This document shows, in pieces, positions 12,388-25,268 of a DNA stretch of 64,000 nucleotides (its first letter is position 1; each line of letters opens with the position of its first letter). A program made the translations under genes and the position numbers. The notes under the pieces are model-generated. The model did not search any database. It saw only the letters and a list, made by a program, of their open reading frames with translations, and had not been told where the DNA came from. Location: the NCBI RefSeq assembly GCF_905163445.1, contig NC_053183.1, forward strand, positions 21,488,501 through 21,552,500, in the 5' to 3' direction. Source of the stretch: Pararge aegeria. Its lineage: Eukaryota; Arthropoda; Insecta; Lepidoptera; Nymphalidae.

Positions 12388-15300
12388 GTGGCGTTATGTC
12401 TCTATAAAAGTGGTGGTCTTTTATTATGTTATTTATTAATGGTATTATTTTAATATCATATCAATATTGTACCCCGCACAGGGGGGAGGTACGGGTAGGT
12501 AGTGACGAAAAATAACGATACGGGACTCTTACGAGGTCTCGCAATCGGAATGAGTACACTTTAAATATTTTAACGAGGTAAAATTTAAGGGCATTGAGGG
12601 TCTGGTGCCAGTGGTGGTTGATTAGATCCACACACTATACTTTTTATAATTATGTGGCGTTATGTCTCTATAAAAGTGGTGGTCTTTTATTATGTTATTT
12701 ATTAATGGTATTTTTTTAATATCATATCAATATTGTACCCCGCACGGGGGGAGGTAGGGGGGTAGGTAGTGACGAAAAATAACGATACGGGACTCTTACG
12801 AGGTCTCGTAATCGGAATGAGTTTCTGCGACTACCATTGTCTGTCGCGGGTAACGGGGAATCAGGGTTCGATTCCGGTGAGGGAGCCTGAGAAACTGCTA
12901 CCACATCCAAGGAAGGCAGCAGGCGCGCAAATTACCCACTCCCTGCACGGGGGGGGAGGTACGGGTAGGTAGTGACGAAAAATAACGATACGGGACTCTT
13001 ACGAGGTCCCGTCAACGAATAATCAATACACGAACTGCCCACACACTTGTAAATATAGACGCGCAAGATCGTTACACGAACCGCTTACCATTATAGTAAA
13101 CTACTATGCAAACACACATAACATATACGCAATAAGAGAACTTTAAATTGGAGATTTTACCCTACCACACCCGTCTGTCTCATTCTGAAAACTATTCAAA
13201 ATAATTGCTATTTTTCATTCTCATTCAAATATAAATAATAGTAAATAATATATAATTTTTGACTGAACTGAACCCAAGTGCCCGGCCTGTGGCCGGGCAC
13301 CCCTCGTATTCATGTTCTAACCTAACCTAACCTAAATCTAGTTTTGACACCTTTAGACTTTAGATTCAAGATTTAATGTGAATATATGCATTAATAAAAA
13401 CTGATGAAAGCCAGATAGCTAGATCAGTGTTTAGTTAGTCGTAGTTGCCGGTGGGCTGAGGTCTAAAGGAATCCAAACTAGTTTTAAAAGGTTTGGATAG
13501 TTTAGGTTAGGTTAGAACATGAATAAGACGGGTGCCCGGCCGCAGGCCGGTCACTTAGGTTCAGTTCCGTTTAAAAAAAAAAAAACAAAAAACAAAACGT
13601 ACCAATACAAAGTACTCTTATTCATATTAGAAGATATTGTAAAATAACAATTAATTTAATTTTTTTTTTTTTTTTCACTTACACATTAGGCCCGTCGCGC
13701 CGCGCCACTACTATATGGGGCGAAGGTGCGAAGTCGACGGCGACGACAAAGTACCGAGTCTAAGGAGACTGATGGCGGCGCCACACAGTGGCGTTATGTC
13801 TCTATAAAAGTGGTGGTCTTTTATTATGTTATTTATTAATGGTATTATTTTAATATCATATCAATATTGTACCCCGCACAGGGGGGAGGTACGGGTAGGT
13901 AGTGACGAAAAATAACGATACGGGACTCTTACGAGGTCTCGCAATCGGAATGAGTACACTTTAAATATTTTAACGAGGTAAAATTAAAGGGCATTGAGGG
14001 TCTGGTGCCAGTGGTGGTTGATTAGATCCACACACTATACTTTTTATAATTATGTGGCGTTATGTCTCTATAAAAGTGGTGGTCTTTTATTATGTTATTT
14101 ATTAATGGTATTTTTTTAATATCATATCAATATTGTACCCCGCACGGGGGGAGGTAGGGGGGTAGGTAGTGACGAAAAATAACGATACGGGACTCTTACG
14201 AGGTCTCGTAATCGGAATGAGTTTCTGCGACTACCATTGTCTGTCGCGGGTAACGGGGAATCAGGGTTCGATTCCGGTGAGGGAGCCTGAGAAACTGCTA
14301 CCACATCCAAGGAAGGCAGCAGGCGCGCAAATTACCCACTCCCTGCACGGGGGGGGAGGTACGGGTAGGTAGTGACGAAAAATAACGATACGGGACTCTT
14401 ACGAGGTCCTGTCATCGAATAATCAATACACGAACTGCCCACACACTTGTAAATATAGACGCGCAAGATCGTTACACGAACCGCTTACCATTATAGTAAA
14501 CTACTATGCAAACACACATAACATATACGCAATAAGAGAACTTTAAATTGGAGATTTTACCCTACCACACCCGTCTGTCTCATTCTGAAAACTATTCAAA
14601 ATAATTGCTATTTTTCATTCTCATTCAAATATAAATAATAGTAAATAATATATAATTTTTGACTGAACTGAACCCAAGTGCCCGGCCTGTGGCCGGGCAC
14701 CCCTCGTATTCATGTTCTAACCTAACCTAACCTAAATCTAGTTTTGACACCTTTAGACTTTAGATTCAAGATTTAATGTGAATATATGCATTAATAAAAA
14801 CTGATGAAAGCCAGATAGCTAGATCAGTGTTTAGTTAGTCGTAGTTGCCGGTGGGCTGAGGTCTAAAGGAATCCAAACTAGTTTTAAAAGGTTTGGATAG
14901 TTTAGGTTAGGTTAGAACATGAATAAGACGGGTGCCCGGCCGCAGGCCGGTCACTTAGGTTCAGTTCCGGTTTAAAAAAAAAAAAAACAAAAAACAAAAC
15001 GTACCAATACAAAGTACTCTTATTCATATTAGAAGATATTGTAAAATAACAATTAATTTAATTTTTTTTTTTTTTTTTCACTTACACATTAGGCCCGTCG
15101 CGCCGCGCCACTACTATATGGGGCGAAGGTGCGAAGTCGACGGCGACGACAAAGTACCGAGTCTAAGGAGACTGATGGCGGCGCCACACAGTGGCGTTAT
15201 GTCTCTATAAAAGTGGTGGTCTTTTATTATGTTATTTATTAATGGTATTATTTTAATATCATATCAATATTGTACCCCGCACAGGGGGGAGGTACGGGTA

Positions 15301-16590
15301 GGTAGTGACGAAAAATAACGATACGGGACTCTTACGAGGTCTCGCAATCGGAATGAGTACACTTTAAATATTTTAACGAGGTAAAATTTAAGGGCATTGA
15401 GGGTCTGGTGCCAGTGGTGGTTGATTAGATCCACACACTATACTTTTTATAATTATGTGGCGTTATGTCTCTATAAAAGTGGTGGTCTTTTATTATGTTA
15501 TTTATTAATGGTATTTTTTTAATATCATATCAATATTGTACCCCGCACGGGGGGAGGTAGGGGGGTAGGTAGTGACGAAAAATAACGATACGGGACTCTT
15601 ACGAGGTCTCGTAATCGGAATGAGTTTCTGCGACTACCATTGTCTGTCGCGGGTAACGGGGAATCAGGGTTCGATTCCGGTGAGGGAGCCTGAGAAACTG
15701 CTACCACATCCAAGGAAGGCAGCAGGCGCGCAAATTACCCACTCCCTGCACGGGGGGGGAGGTACGGGTAGGTAGTGACGAAAAATAACGATACGGGACT
15801 CTTACGAGGTCCCGTCATCGAATAATCAATACACTAACTGCCCACACACTTGTAAATATAGACGCGCAAGATCGTTACACGAACCGCTTACCATTATAGT
15901 AAACTACTATGCAAACACACATAACATATACGCAATAAGAGAACTTTAAATTGGAGATTTTACCCTACCACACCCGTCTGTCTCATTCTGAAAACTATTC
16001 AAAATAATTGCTATTTTTCATTCTCATTCAAATATAAATAATAGTAAATAATATATAATTTTTGACTGAACTGAACCCAAGTGCCCGGCCTGTGGCCGGG
16101 CACCCCTCGTATTCATGTTCTAACCTAACCTAACCTAAATCTAGTTTTGACACCTTTAGACTTTAGATTCAAGATTTAATGTGAATATATGCATTAATAA
16201 AAACTGATGAAAGCCAGATAGCTAGATCAGTGTTTAGTTAGTCGTAGTTGCCGGTGGGCTGAGGTCTAAAGGAATCCAAACTAGTTTTAAAAGGTTTGGA
16301 TAGTTTAGGTTAGGTTAGAACATGAATAAGACGGGTGCCCGGCCGCAGGCCGGTCACTTAGGTTCAGTTCCGTTTAAAAAAAAAAAACAAAAAACAAAAC
16401 GTACCAATACAAAGTACTCTTATTCATATTAGAAGATATTGTAAAATAACAATTAATTTAATTTTTTTTTTTTTTTTTCACTTACACATTAGGCCCGTCG
16501 CGCCGCGCCACTACTATATGGGGCGAAGGTGCGAAGTCGACGGCGACGACAAAGTACCGAGTCTAAGGAGACTGATGGCGGCGCCACACA
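12388..16590 (+). repeat. Three satellite units sharing a 41-bp deletion
   Basis: Units start at 12388, 13788 and 15191, with lengths 1400, 1403 and 1400. All lack the 41 bp between AAAACT and GATGAAAGCC in the centre of the inverted-repeat module (joints near 13401, 14802 and 16204), with ACT at both edges of the lost piece. All also share GATAGTTTAGG. The units starting 13788 and 16591 share AAATTAAAGG and GAGGTCCTGTC, so copies are related in steps of two. Confidence 0.9.
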
Positions 16591-19500
16591 GTGGCGTTAT
16601 GTCTCTATAAAAGTGGTGGTCTTTTATTATGTTATTTATTAATGGTATTATTTTAATATCATATCAATATTGTACCCCGCACAGGGGGGAGGTACGGGTA
16701 GGTAGTGACGAAAAATAACGATACGGGACTCTTACGAGGTCTCGCAATCGGAATGAGTACACTTTAAATATTTTAACGAGGTAAAATTAAAGGGCATTGA
16801 GGGTCTGGTGCCAGTGGTGGTTGATTAGATCCACACACTATACTTTTTATAATTATGTGGCGTTATGTCTCTATAAAAGTGGTGGTCTTTTATTATGTTA
16901 TTTATTAATGGTATTTTTTTAATATCATATCAATATTGTACCCCGCACGGGGGGAGGTAGGGGGGTAGGTAGTGACGAAAAATAACGATACGGGACTCTT
17001 ACGAGGTCTCGTAATCGGAATGAGTTTCTGCGACTACCATTGTCTGTCGCGGGTAACGGGGAATCAGGGTTCGATTCCGGTGAGGGAGCCTGAGAAACTG
17101 CTACCACATCCAAGGAAGGCAGCAGGCGCGCAAATTACCCACTCCCTGCACGGGGGGGGAGGTACGGGTAGGTAGTGACGAAAAATAACGATACGGGACT
17201 CTTACGAGGTCCTGTCATCGAATAATCAATACACGAACTGCCCACACACTTGTAAATATAGACGCGCAAGATCGTTACACGAACCGCTTACCATTATAGT
17301 AAACTACTATGCAAACACACATAACATATACGCAATAAGAGAACTTTAAATTGGAGATTTTACCCTACCACACCCGTCTGTCTCATTCTGAAAACTATTC
17401 AAAATAATTGCTATTTTTCATTCTCATTCAAATATAAATAATAGTAAATAATATATAATTTTTGACTGAACTGAACCCAAGTGCCCGGCCTGTGGCCGGG
17501 CACCCCTCGTATTCATGTTCTAACCTAACCTAACCTAAATCTAGTTTTGACACCTTTAGACTTTAGATTCAAGATTTAATGTGAATATATGCATTAATAA
17601 AAACTCATTACTATTTTAATACTAGTTATGCTGCTGTTGATGCACTGATGAAAGCCAGATAGCTAGATCAGTGTTTAGTTAGTCGTAGTTGCCGGTGGGC
17701 TGAGGTCTAAAGGAATCCAAACTAGTTTTAAAAGGTTTGGATAGGTTAGGTTAGGTTAGAACATGAATAAGACGGGTGCCCGGCCGCAGGCCGGTCACTT
17801 AGGTTCAGTTCCGTTTAAAAAAAAAAAAACAAAAAACAAAACGTACCAATACAAAGTACTCTTATTCATATTAGAAGATATTGTAAAATAACAATTAATT
17901 TAATTTTTTTTTTTTTTTTTCACTTACACATTAGGCCCGTCGCGCCGCGCCACTACTATATGGGGCGAAGGTGCGAAGTCGACGGCGACGACAAAGTACC
18001 GAGTCTAAGGAGACTGATGGCGGCGCCACACAGTGGCGTTATGTCTCTATAAAAGTGGTGGTCTTTTATTATGTTATTTATTAATGGTATTATTTTAATA
18101 TCATATCAATATTGTACCCCGCACAGGGGGGAGGTACGGGTAGGTAGTGACGAAAAATAACGATACGGGACTCTTACGAGGTCTCGCAATCGGAATGAGT
18201 ACACTTTAAATATTTTAACGAGGTAAAATTTAAGGGCATTGAGGGTCTGGTGCCAGTGGTGGTTGATTAGATCCACACACTATACTTTTTATAATTATGT
18301 GGCGTTATGTCTCTATAAAAGTGGTGGTCTTTTATTATGTTATTTATTAATGGTATTTTTTTAATATCATATCAATATTGTACCCCGCACGGGGGGAGGT
18401 AGGGGGGGGTAGGTAGTGACGAAAAATAACGATACGGGACTCTTACGAGGTCTCGTAATCGGAATGAGTTTCTGCGACTACCATTGTCTGTCGCGGGTAA
18501 CGGGGAATCAGGGTTCGATTCCGGTGAGGGAGCCTGAGAAACTGCTACCACATCCAAGGAAGGCAGCAGGCGCGAAAATTACCCACTCCCTGCACGGGGG
18601 GGGAGGTACGGGTAGGTAGTGACGAAAAATAACGATACGGGACTCTTACGAGGTCCCGTCAACGAATAATCAATACACGAACTGCCCACACACTTGTAAA
18701 TATAGACGCGCAAGATCGTTACACGAACCGCTTACCATTATAGTAAACTACTATGCAAACACACATAACATATACGCAATAAGAGAACTTTAAATTGGAG
18801 ATTTTACCCTACCACACCCGTCTGTCTCATTCTGAAAACTATTCAAAATAATTGCTATTTTTCATTCTCATTCAAATATAAATAATAGTAAATAATATAT
18901 AATTTTTGACTGAACTGAACCCAAGTGCCCGGCCTGTGGCCGGGCACCCCTCGTATTCATGTTCTAACCTAACCTAACCTAAATCTAGTTTTGACACCTT
19001 TAGACTTTAGATTCAAGATTTAATGTGAATATATGCATTAATAAAAACTCATTACTATTTTAATACTAGTTATGCTGCTGTTGATGCACTGATGAAAGCC
19101 AGATAGCTAGATCAGTGTTTAGTTAGTCGTAGTTGCCGGTGGGCTGAGGTCTAAAGGAATCCAAACTAGTTTTAAAAGGTTTGGATAGGTTAGGTTAGGT
19201 TAGAACATGAATAAGACGGGTGCCCGGCCGCAGGCCGGTCACTTAGGTTCAGTTCCGTTTAAAAAAAAAAAAAACAAAAAACAAAACGTACCAATACAAA
19301 GTACTCTTATTCATATTAGAAGATATTGTAAAATAACAATTAATTTAATTTTTTTTTTTTTTTTTCACTTACACATTAGGCCCGTCGCGCCGCGCCACTA
19401 CTATATGGGGCGAAGGTGCGAAGTCGACGGCGACGACAAAGTACCGAGTCTAAGGAGACTGATGGCGGCGCCACACAGTGGCGTTATGTCTCTATAAAAG

Positions 19501-20920
19501 TGGTGGTCTTTTATTATGTTATTTATTAATGGTATTATTTTAATATCATATCAATATTGTACCCCGCACAGGGGGGAGGTACGGGTAGGTAGTGACGAAA
19601 AATAACGATACGGGACTCTTACGAGGTCTCGCAATCGGAATGAGTACACTTTAAATATTTTAACGAGGTAAAATTTAAGGGCATTGAGGGTCTGGTGCCA
19701 GTGGTGGTTGATTAGATCCACACACTATACTTTTTATAATTATGTGGCGTTATGTCTCTATAAAAGTGGTGGTCTTTTATTATGTTATTTATTAATGGTA
19801 TTTTTTTAATATCATATCAATATTGTACCCCGCACGGGGGGAGGTAGGGGGGTAGGTAGTGACGAAAAATAACGATACGGGACTCTTACGAGGTCTCGTA
19901 ATCGGAATGAGTTTCTGCGACTACCATTGTCTGTCGCGGGTAACGGGGAATCAGGGTTCGATTCCGGTGAGGGAGCCTGAGAAACTGCTACCACATCCAA
20001 GGAAGGCAGCAGGCGCGCAAATTACCCACTCCCTGCACGGGGGGGGAGGTACGGGTAGGTAGTGACGAAAAATAACGATACGGGACTCTTACGAGGTCCC
20101 GTCATCGAATAATCAATACACGAACTGCCCACACACTTGTAAATATAGACGCGCAAGATCGTTACACGAACCGCTTACCATTATAGTAAACTACTATGCA
20201 AACACACATAACATATACGCAATAAGAGAACTTTAAATTGGAGATTTTACCCTACCACACCCGTCTGTCTCATTCTGAAAACTATTCAAAATAATTGCTA
20301 TTTTTCATTCTCATTCAAATATAAATAATAGTAAATAATATATAATTTTTGACTGAACTGAACCCAAGTGCCCGGCCTGTGGCCGGGCACCCCTCGTATT
20401 CATGTTCTAACCTAACCTAACCTAAATCTAGTTTTGACACCTTTAGACTTTAGATTCAAGATTTAATGTGAATATATGCATTAATAAAAACTCATTACTA
20501 TTTTAATACTAGTTATGCTGCTGTTGATGCACTGATGAAAGCCAGATAGCTAGATCAGTGTTTAGTTAGTCGTAGTTGCCGGTGGGCTGAGGTCTAAAGG
20601 AATCCAAACTAGTTTTAAAAGGTTTGGATAGGTTAGGTTAGGTTAGAACATGAATAAGACGGGTGCCCGGCCGCAGGCCGGTCACTTAGGTTCAGTTCCG
20701 TTTAAAAAAAAAAAAACAAAAAACAAAACGTACCAATACAAAGTACTCTTATTCATATTAGAAGATATTGTAAAATAACAATTAATTTAATTTTTTTTTT
20801 TTTTTTATCACTTACACATTAGGCCCGTCGCGCCGCGCCACTACTATATGGGGCGAAGGTGCGAAGTCGACGGCGACGACAAAGTACCGAGTCTAAGGAG
20901 ACTGATGGCGGCGCCACACA
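16591..20920 (+). repeat. Three type 1 satellite units
   Basis: Units start at 16591, 18033 and 19478. The unit at 18033 has two extra G in the second G-tract of copy C (about 18400-18408) and GCGCGAAAATT in place of GCGCGCAAATT. The unit at 19478 ends with the TTATCACTT form of the T-tract border. Confidence 0.87.
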
Positions 20921-23827
20921 GTGGCGTTATGTCTCTATAAAAGTGGTGGTCTTTTATTATGTTATTTATTAATGGTATTATTTTAATATCATATCAATAT
21001 TGTACCCCGCACAGGGGGGAGGTACGGGTAGGTAGTGACGAAAAATAACGATACGGGACTCTTACGAGGTCTCGCAATCGGAATGAGTACACTTTAAATA
21101 TTTTAACGAGGTAAAATTTAAGGGCATTGAGGGTCTGGTGCCAGTGGTGGTTGATTAGATCCACACACTATACTTTTTATAATTATGTGGCGTTATGTCT
21201 CTATAAAAGTGGTGGTCTTTTATTATGTTATTTATTAATGGTATTTTTTTAATATCATATCAATATTGTACCCCGCACGGGGGGAGGTAGGGGGGTAGGT
21301 AGTGACGAAAAATAACGATACGGGACTCTTACGAGGTCTCGTAATCGGAATGAGTTTCTGCGACTACCATTGTCTGTCGCGGGTAAAGGGGAATCAGGGT
21401 TCGATTCCGGTGAGGGAGCCTGAGAAACTGCTACCACATCCAAGGAAGGCAGCAGGCGTGCAAATTACCCACTACTCCCTGCACGGGGGGGGGGGAGGTA
21501 CGGGTAGGTAGTGACGAAAAATAACGATACGGGACTCTTACGAGGTCTCGTCATCGAATAATCAATACACGAACTGCCCACACACTTGTAAATATAGACG
21601 CGCAAGATCGTTACACGAACCGCTTACCATTATAGTAAACTACTATGCAAACACACATAACATATACGCAATAAGGGAACTTTAAATTGGAGATTTTACC
21701 CTACCACACCCGTCTGTCTCATTCTGAAAACTATTCAAAATAATTGCTATTTTTCATTCTCATTCAAATATAAATAATAGTAAATAATATATAATTTTTG
21801 ACTGAACTGAACCCAAGTGCCCGCCCGGCCTGTGGCCGGGCACCCCTCGTATTCATGTTCTAACCTAACCTAACCTAAATCTAGTTTTGACACCTTTAGA
21901 CTTTAGATTCAAGATTTAATGTGAATATATGCATTAATAAAAACTCATTACTATTTTAATACTAGTTATGCTGCTGTTGATGCACTGATGAAAGCCAGAT
22001 AGCTAGATCAGTGTTTAGTTAGTCGTAGTTGCCGGTGGGCTGAGGTCTAAAGGAATCCAAACTAGTTTTAAAAGGTTTGGATAGGTTAGGTTAGGTTAGA
22101 ACATGAATAAGACGGGTGCCCGGCCCCAGGCCGGTCACTTAGGTTCAGTTCCGTTTAAAAAAAAAAAAAACAAAAAACAAAACGTACCAATACAAAGTAC
22201 TCTTATTCATATTAGAAGATATTGTAAAATAACAATTAATTTAATTTTTTTTTTTTTTTTATCACTTACACATTAGGCCCGTCGCGCCGCGCCACTACTA
22301 TATGGGGCGAAGGTGCGAAGTCGACGGCGACGACAAAGTACCGAGTCTAAGGAGACTGATGGCGGCGCCACACAGTGGCGTTATGTCTCTATAAAAGTGG
22401 TGGTCTTTTATTATGTTATTTATTAATGGTATTATTTTAATATCATATCAATATTGTACCCCGCACAGGGGGGAGGTACGGGTAGGTAGTGACGAAAAAT
22501 AACGATACGGGACTCTTACGAGGTCTCGCAATCGGAATGAGTACACTTTAAATATTTTAACGAGGTAAAATTTAAGGGCATTGAGGGTCTGGTGCCAGTG
22601 GTGGTTGATTAGATCCACACACTATACTTTTTATAATTATGTGGCGTTATGTCTCTATAAAAGTGGTGGTCTTTTATTATGTTATTTATTAATGGTATTT
22701 TTTTAATATCATATCAATATTGTACCCCGCACGGGGGGAGGTAGGGGGGTAGGTAGTGACGAAAAATAACGATACGGGACTCTTACGAGGTCTCGTAATC
22801 GGAATGAGTTTCTGCGACTACCATTGTCTGTCGCGGGTAACGGGGAATCAGGGTTCGATTCCGGTGAGGGAGCCTGAGAAACTGCTACCACATCCAAGGA
22901 AGGCAGCAGGCGTGCAAATTACCCACTACTCCCTGCACGGGGGGGGGGGAGGTACGGGTAGGTAGTGACGAAAAATAACGATACGGGACTCTTACGAGGT
23001 CTCGTCATCGAATAATCAATACACGAACTGCCCACACACTTGTAAATATAGACGCGCAAGATCGTTACACGAACCGCTTACCATTATAGTAAACTACTAT
23101 GCAAACACACATAACATATACGCAATAAGGGAACTTTAAATTGGAGATTTTACCCTACCACACCCGTCTGTCTCATTCTGAAAACTATTCAAAATAATTG
23201 CTATTTTTCATTCTCATTCAAATATAAATAATAGTAAATAATATATAATTTTTGACTGAACTGAACCCAAGTGCCCGCCCGGCCTGTGGCCGGGCACCCC
23301 TCGTATTCATGTTCTAACCTAACCTAACCTAAATCTAGTTTTGACACCTTTAGACTTTAGATTCAAGATTTAATGTGAATATATGCATTAATAAAAACTC
23401 ATTACTATTTTAATACTAGTTATGCTGCTGTTGATGCACTGATGAAAGCCAGATAGCTAGATCAGTGTTTAGTTAGTCGTAGTTGCCGGTGGGCTGAGGT
23501 CTAAAGGAATCCAAACTAGTTTTAAAAGGTTTGGATAGGTTAGGTTAGGTTAGAACATGAATAAGACGGGTGCCCGGCCCCAGGCCGGTCACTTAGGTTC
23601 AGTTCCGTTTAAAAAAAAAAAAACAAAAAACAAAACGTACCAATACAAAGTACTCTTATTCATATTAGAAGATATTGTAAAATAACAATTAATTTAATTT
23701 TTTTTTTTTTTTTATCACTTACACATTAGGCCCGTCGCGCCGCGCCACTACTATATGGGGCGAAGGTGCGAAGTCGACGGCGACGACAAAGTACCGAGTC
23801 TAAGGAGACTGATGGCGGCGCCACACA
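20921..23827 (+). repeat. Two type 2a satellite units
   Basis: Units of 1454 and 1453 bp. The linked differences from type 1 are: CACTACTCCCTGCAC with a 10-G tract, GGCGTGCAAATT, GAGGTCTCGTCATCG, AATAAGGGAAC, GTGCCCGCCCGGCC and GGCCCCAGGCC. They are almost identical to each other apart from GGTAAAGGGG in the first (about 21384). Confidence 0.88.
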
Positions 23828-25268
23828 GTGGCGTTATGTCTCTATAAAAGTGGTGGTCTTTTATTATGTTATTTATTAATGGTATTATTTTAATATCATA
23901 TCAATATTGTACCCCGCACAGGGGGGAGGTACGGGTAGGTAGTGACGAAAAATAACGATACGGGACTCTTACGAGGTCTCGCAATCGGAATGAGTACACT
24001 TTAAATATTTTAACGAGGTAAAATTTAAGGGCATTGAGGGTCTGGTGCCAGTGGTGGTTGATTAGATCCACACACTATACTTTTTATAATTATGTGGCGT
24101 TATGTCTCTATAAAAGTGGTGGTCTTTTATTATGTTATTTATTAATGGTATTTTTTTAATATCATATCAATATTGTACCCCGCACGGGGGGAGGTAGGGG
24201 GGTAGGTAGTGACGAAAAATAACGGTACGGGACTCTTACGAGGTCTCGTAATCGGAATGAGTTTCTGCGACTACCATTGTCTGTCGCGGGTAACGGGGAA
24301 TCAGGGTTCGATTCCGGTGAGGGAGCCTGAGAAACTGCTACCACATCCAAGGAAGGCAGCAGGCGCGCAAATTACCCACTCCCTGCACGGGGGGGGAGGT
24401 ACGGGTAGGTAGTGACGAAAAATAACGATACGGGACTCTTACGAGGTCCCGTCAACGAATAATCAATACACGAACTGCCCACACACTTGTAAATATAGAC
24501 GCGCAAGATCGTTACACGAACCGCTTACCATTATAGTAAACTACTATGCAAACACACATAACATATACGCAATAAGAGAACTTTAAATTGGAGATTTTAC
24601 CCTACCACACCCGTCTGTCTCATTCTGAAAACTATTCAAAATAATTGCTATTTTTCATTCTCATTCAAATATAAATAATAGTAAATAATATATAATTTTT
24701 GACTGAACTGAACCCAAGTGCCCGGCCTGTGGCCGGGCACCCCTCGTATTCATGTTCTAACCTAACCTAACCTAAATCTAGTTTTGACACCTTTAGACTT
24801 TAGATTCAAGATTTAATGTGAATATATGCATTAATAAAAACTCATTACTATTTTAATACTAGTTATGCTGCTGTTGATGCACTGATGAAAGCCAGATAGC
24901 TAGATCAGTGTTTAGTTAGTCGTAGTTGCCGGTGGGCTGAGGTCTAAAGGAATCCAAACTAGTTTTAAAAGGTTTGGATAGGTTAGGTTAGGTTAGAACA
25001 TGAATAAGACGGGTGCCCGGCCGCAGGCCGGTCACTTAGGTTCAGTTCCGTTTAAAAAAAAAAAAACAAAAAACAAAACGTACCAATACAAAGTACTCTT
25101 ATTCATATTAGAAGATATTGTAAAATAACAATTAATTTAATTTTTTTTTTTTTTTTCACTTACACATTAGGCCCGTCGCGCCGCGCCACTACTATATGGG
25201 GCGAAGGTGCGAAGTCGACGGCGACGACAAAGTACCGAGTCTAAGGAGACTGATGGCGGCGCCACACA
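23828..25268 (+). repeat. One type 1 unit between type 2 blocks
   Basis: A 1441-bp unit with all type 1 marks, plus AACGGTACG in copy C and CCCGTCAACG. The same combination of marks is otherwise seen mainly in the distal units after 48 kb. It interrupts a run of type 2 units. Confidence 0.85.
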
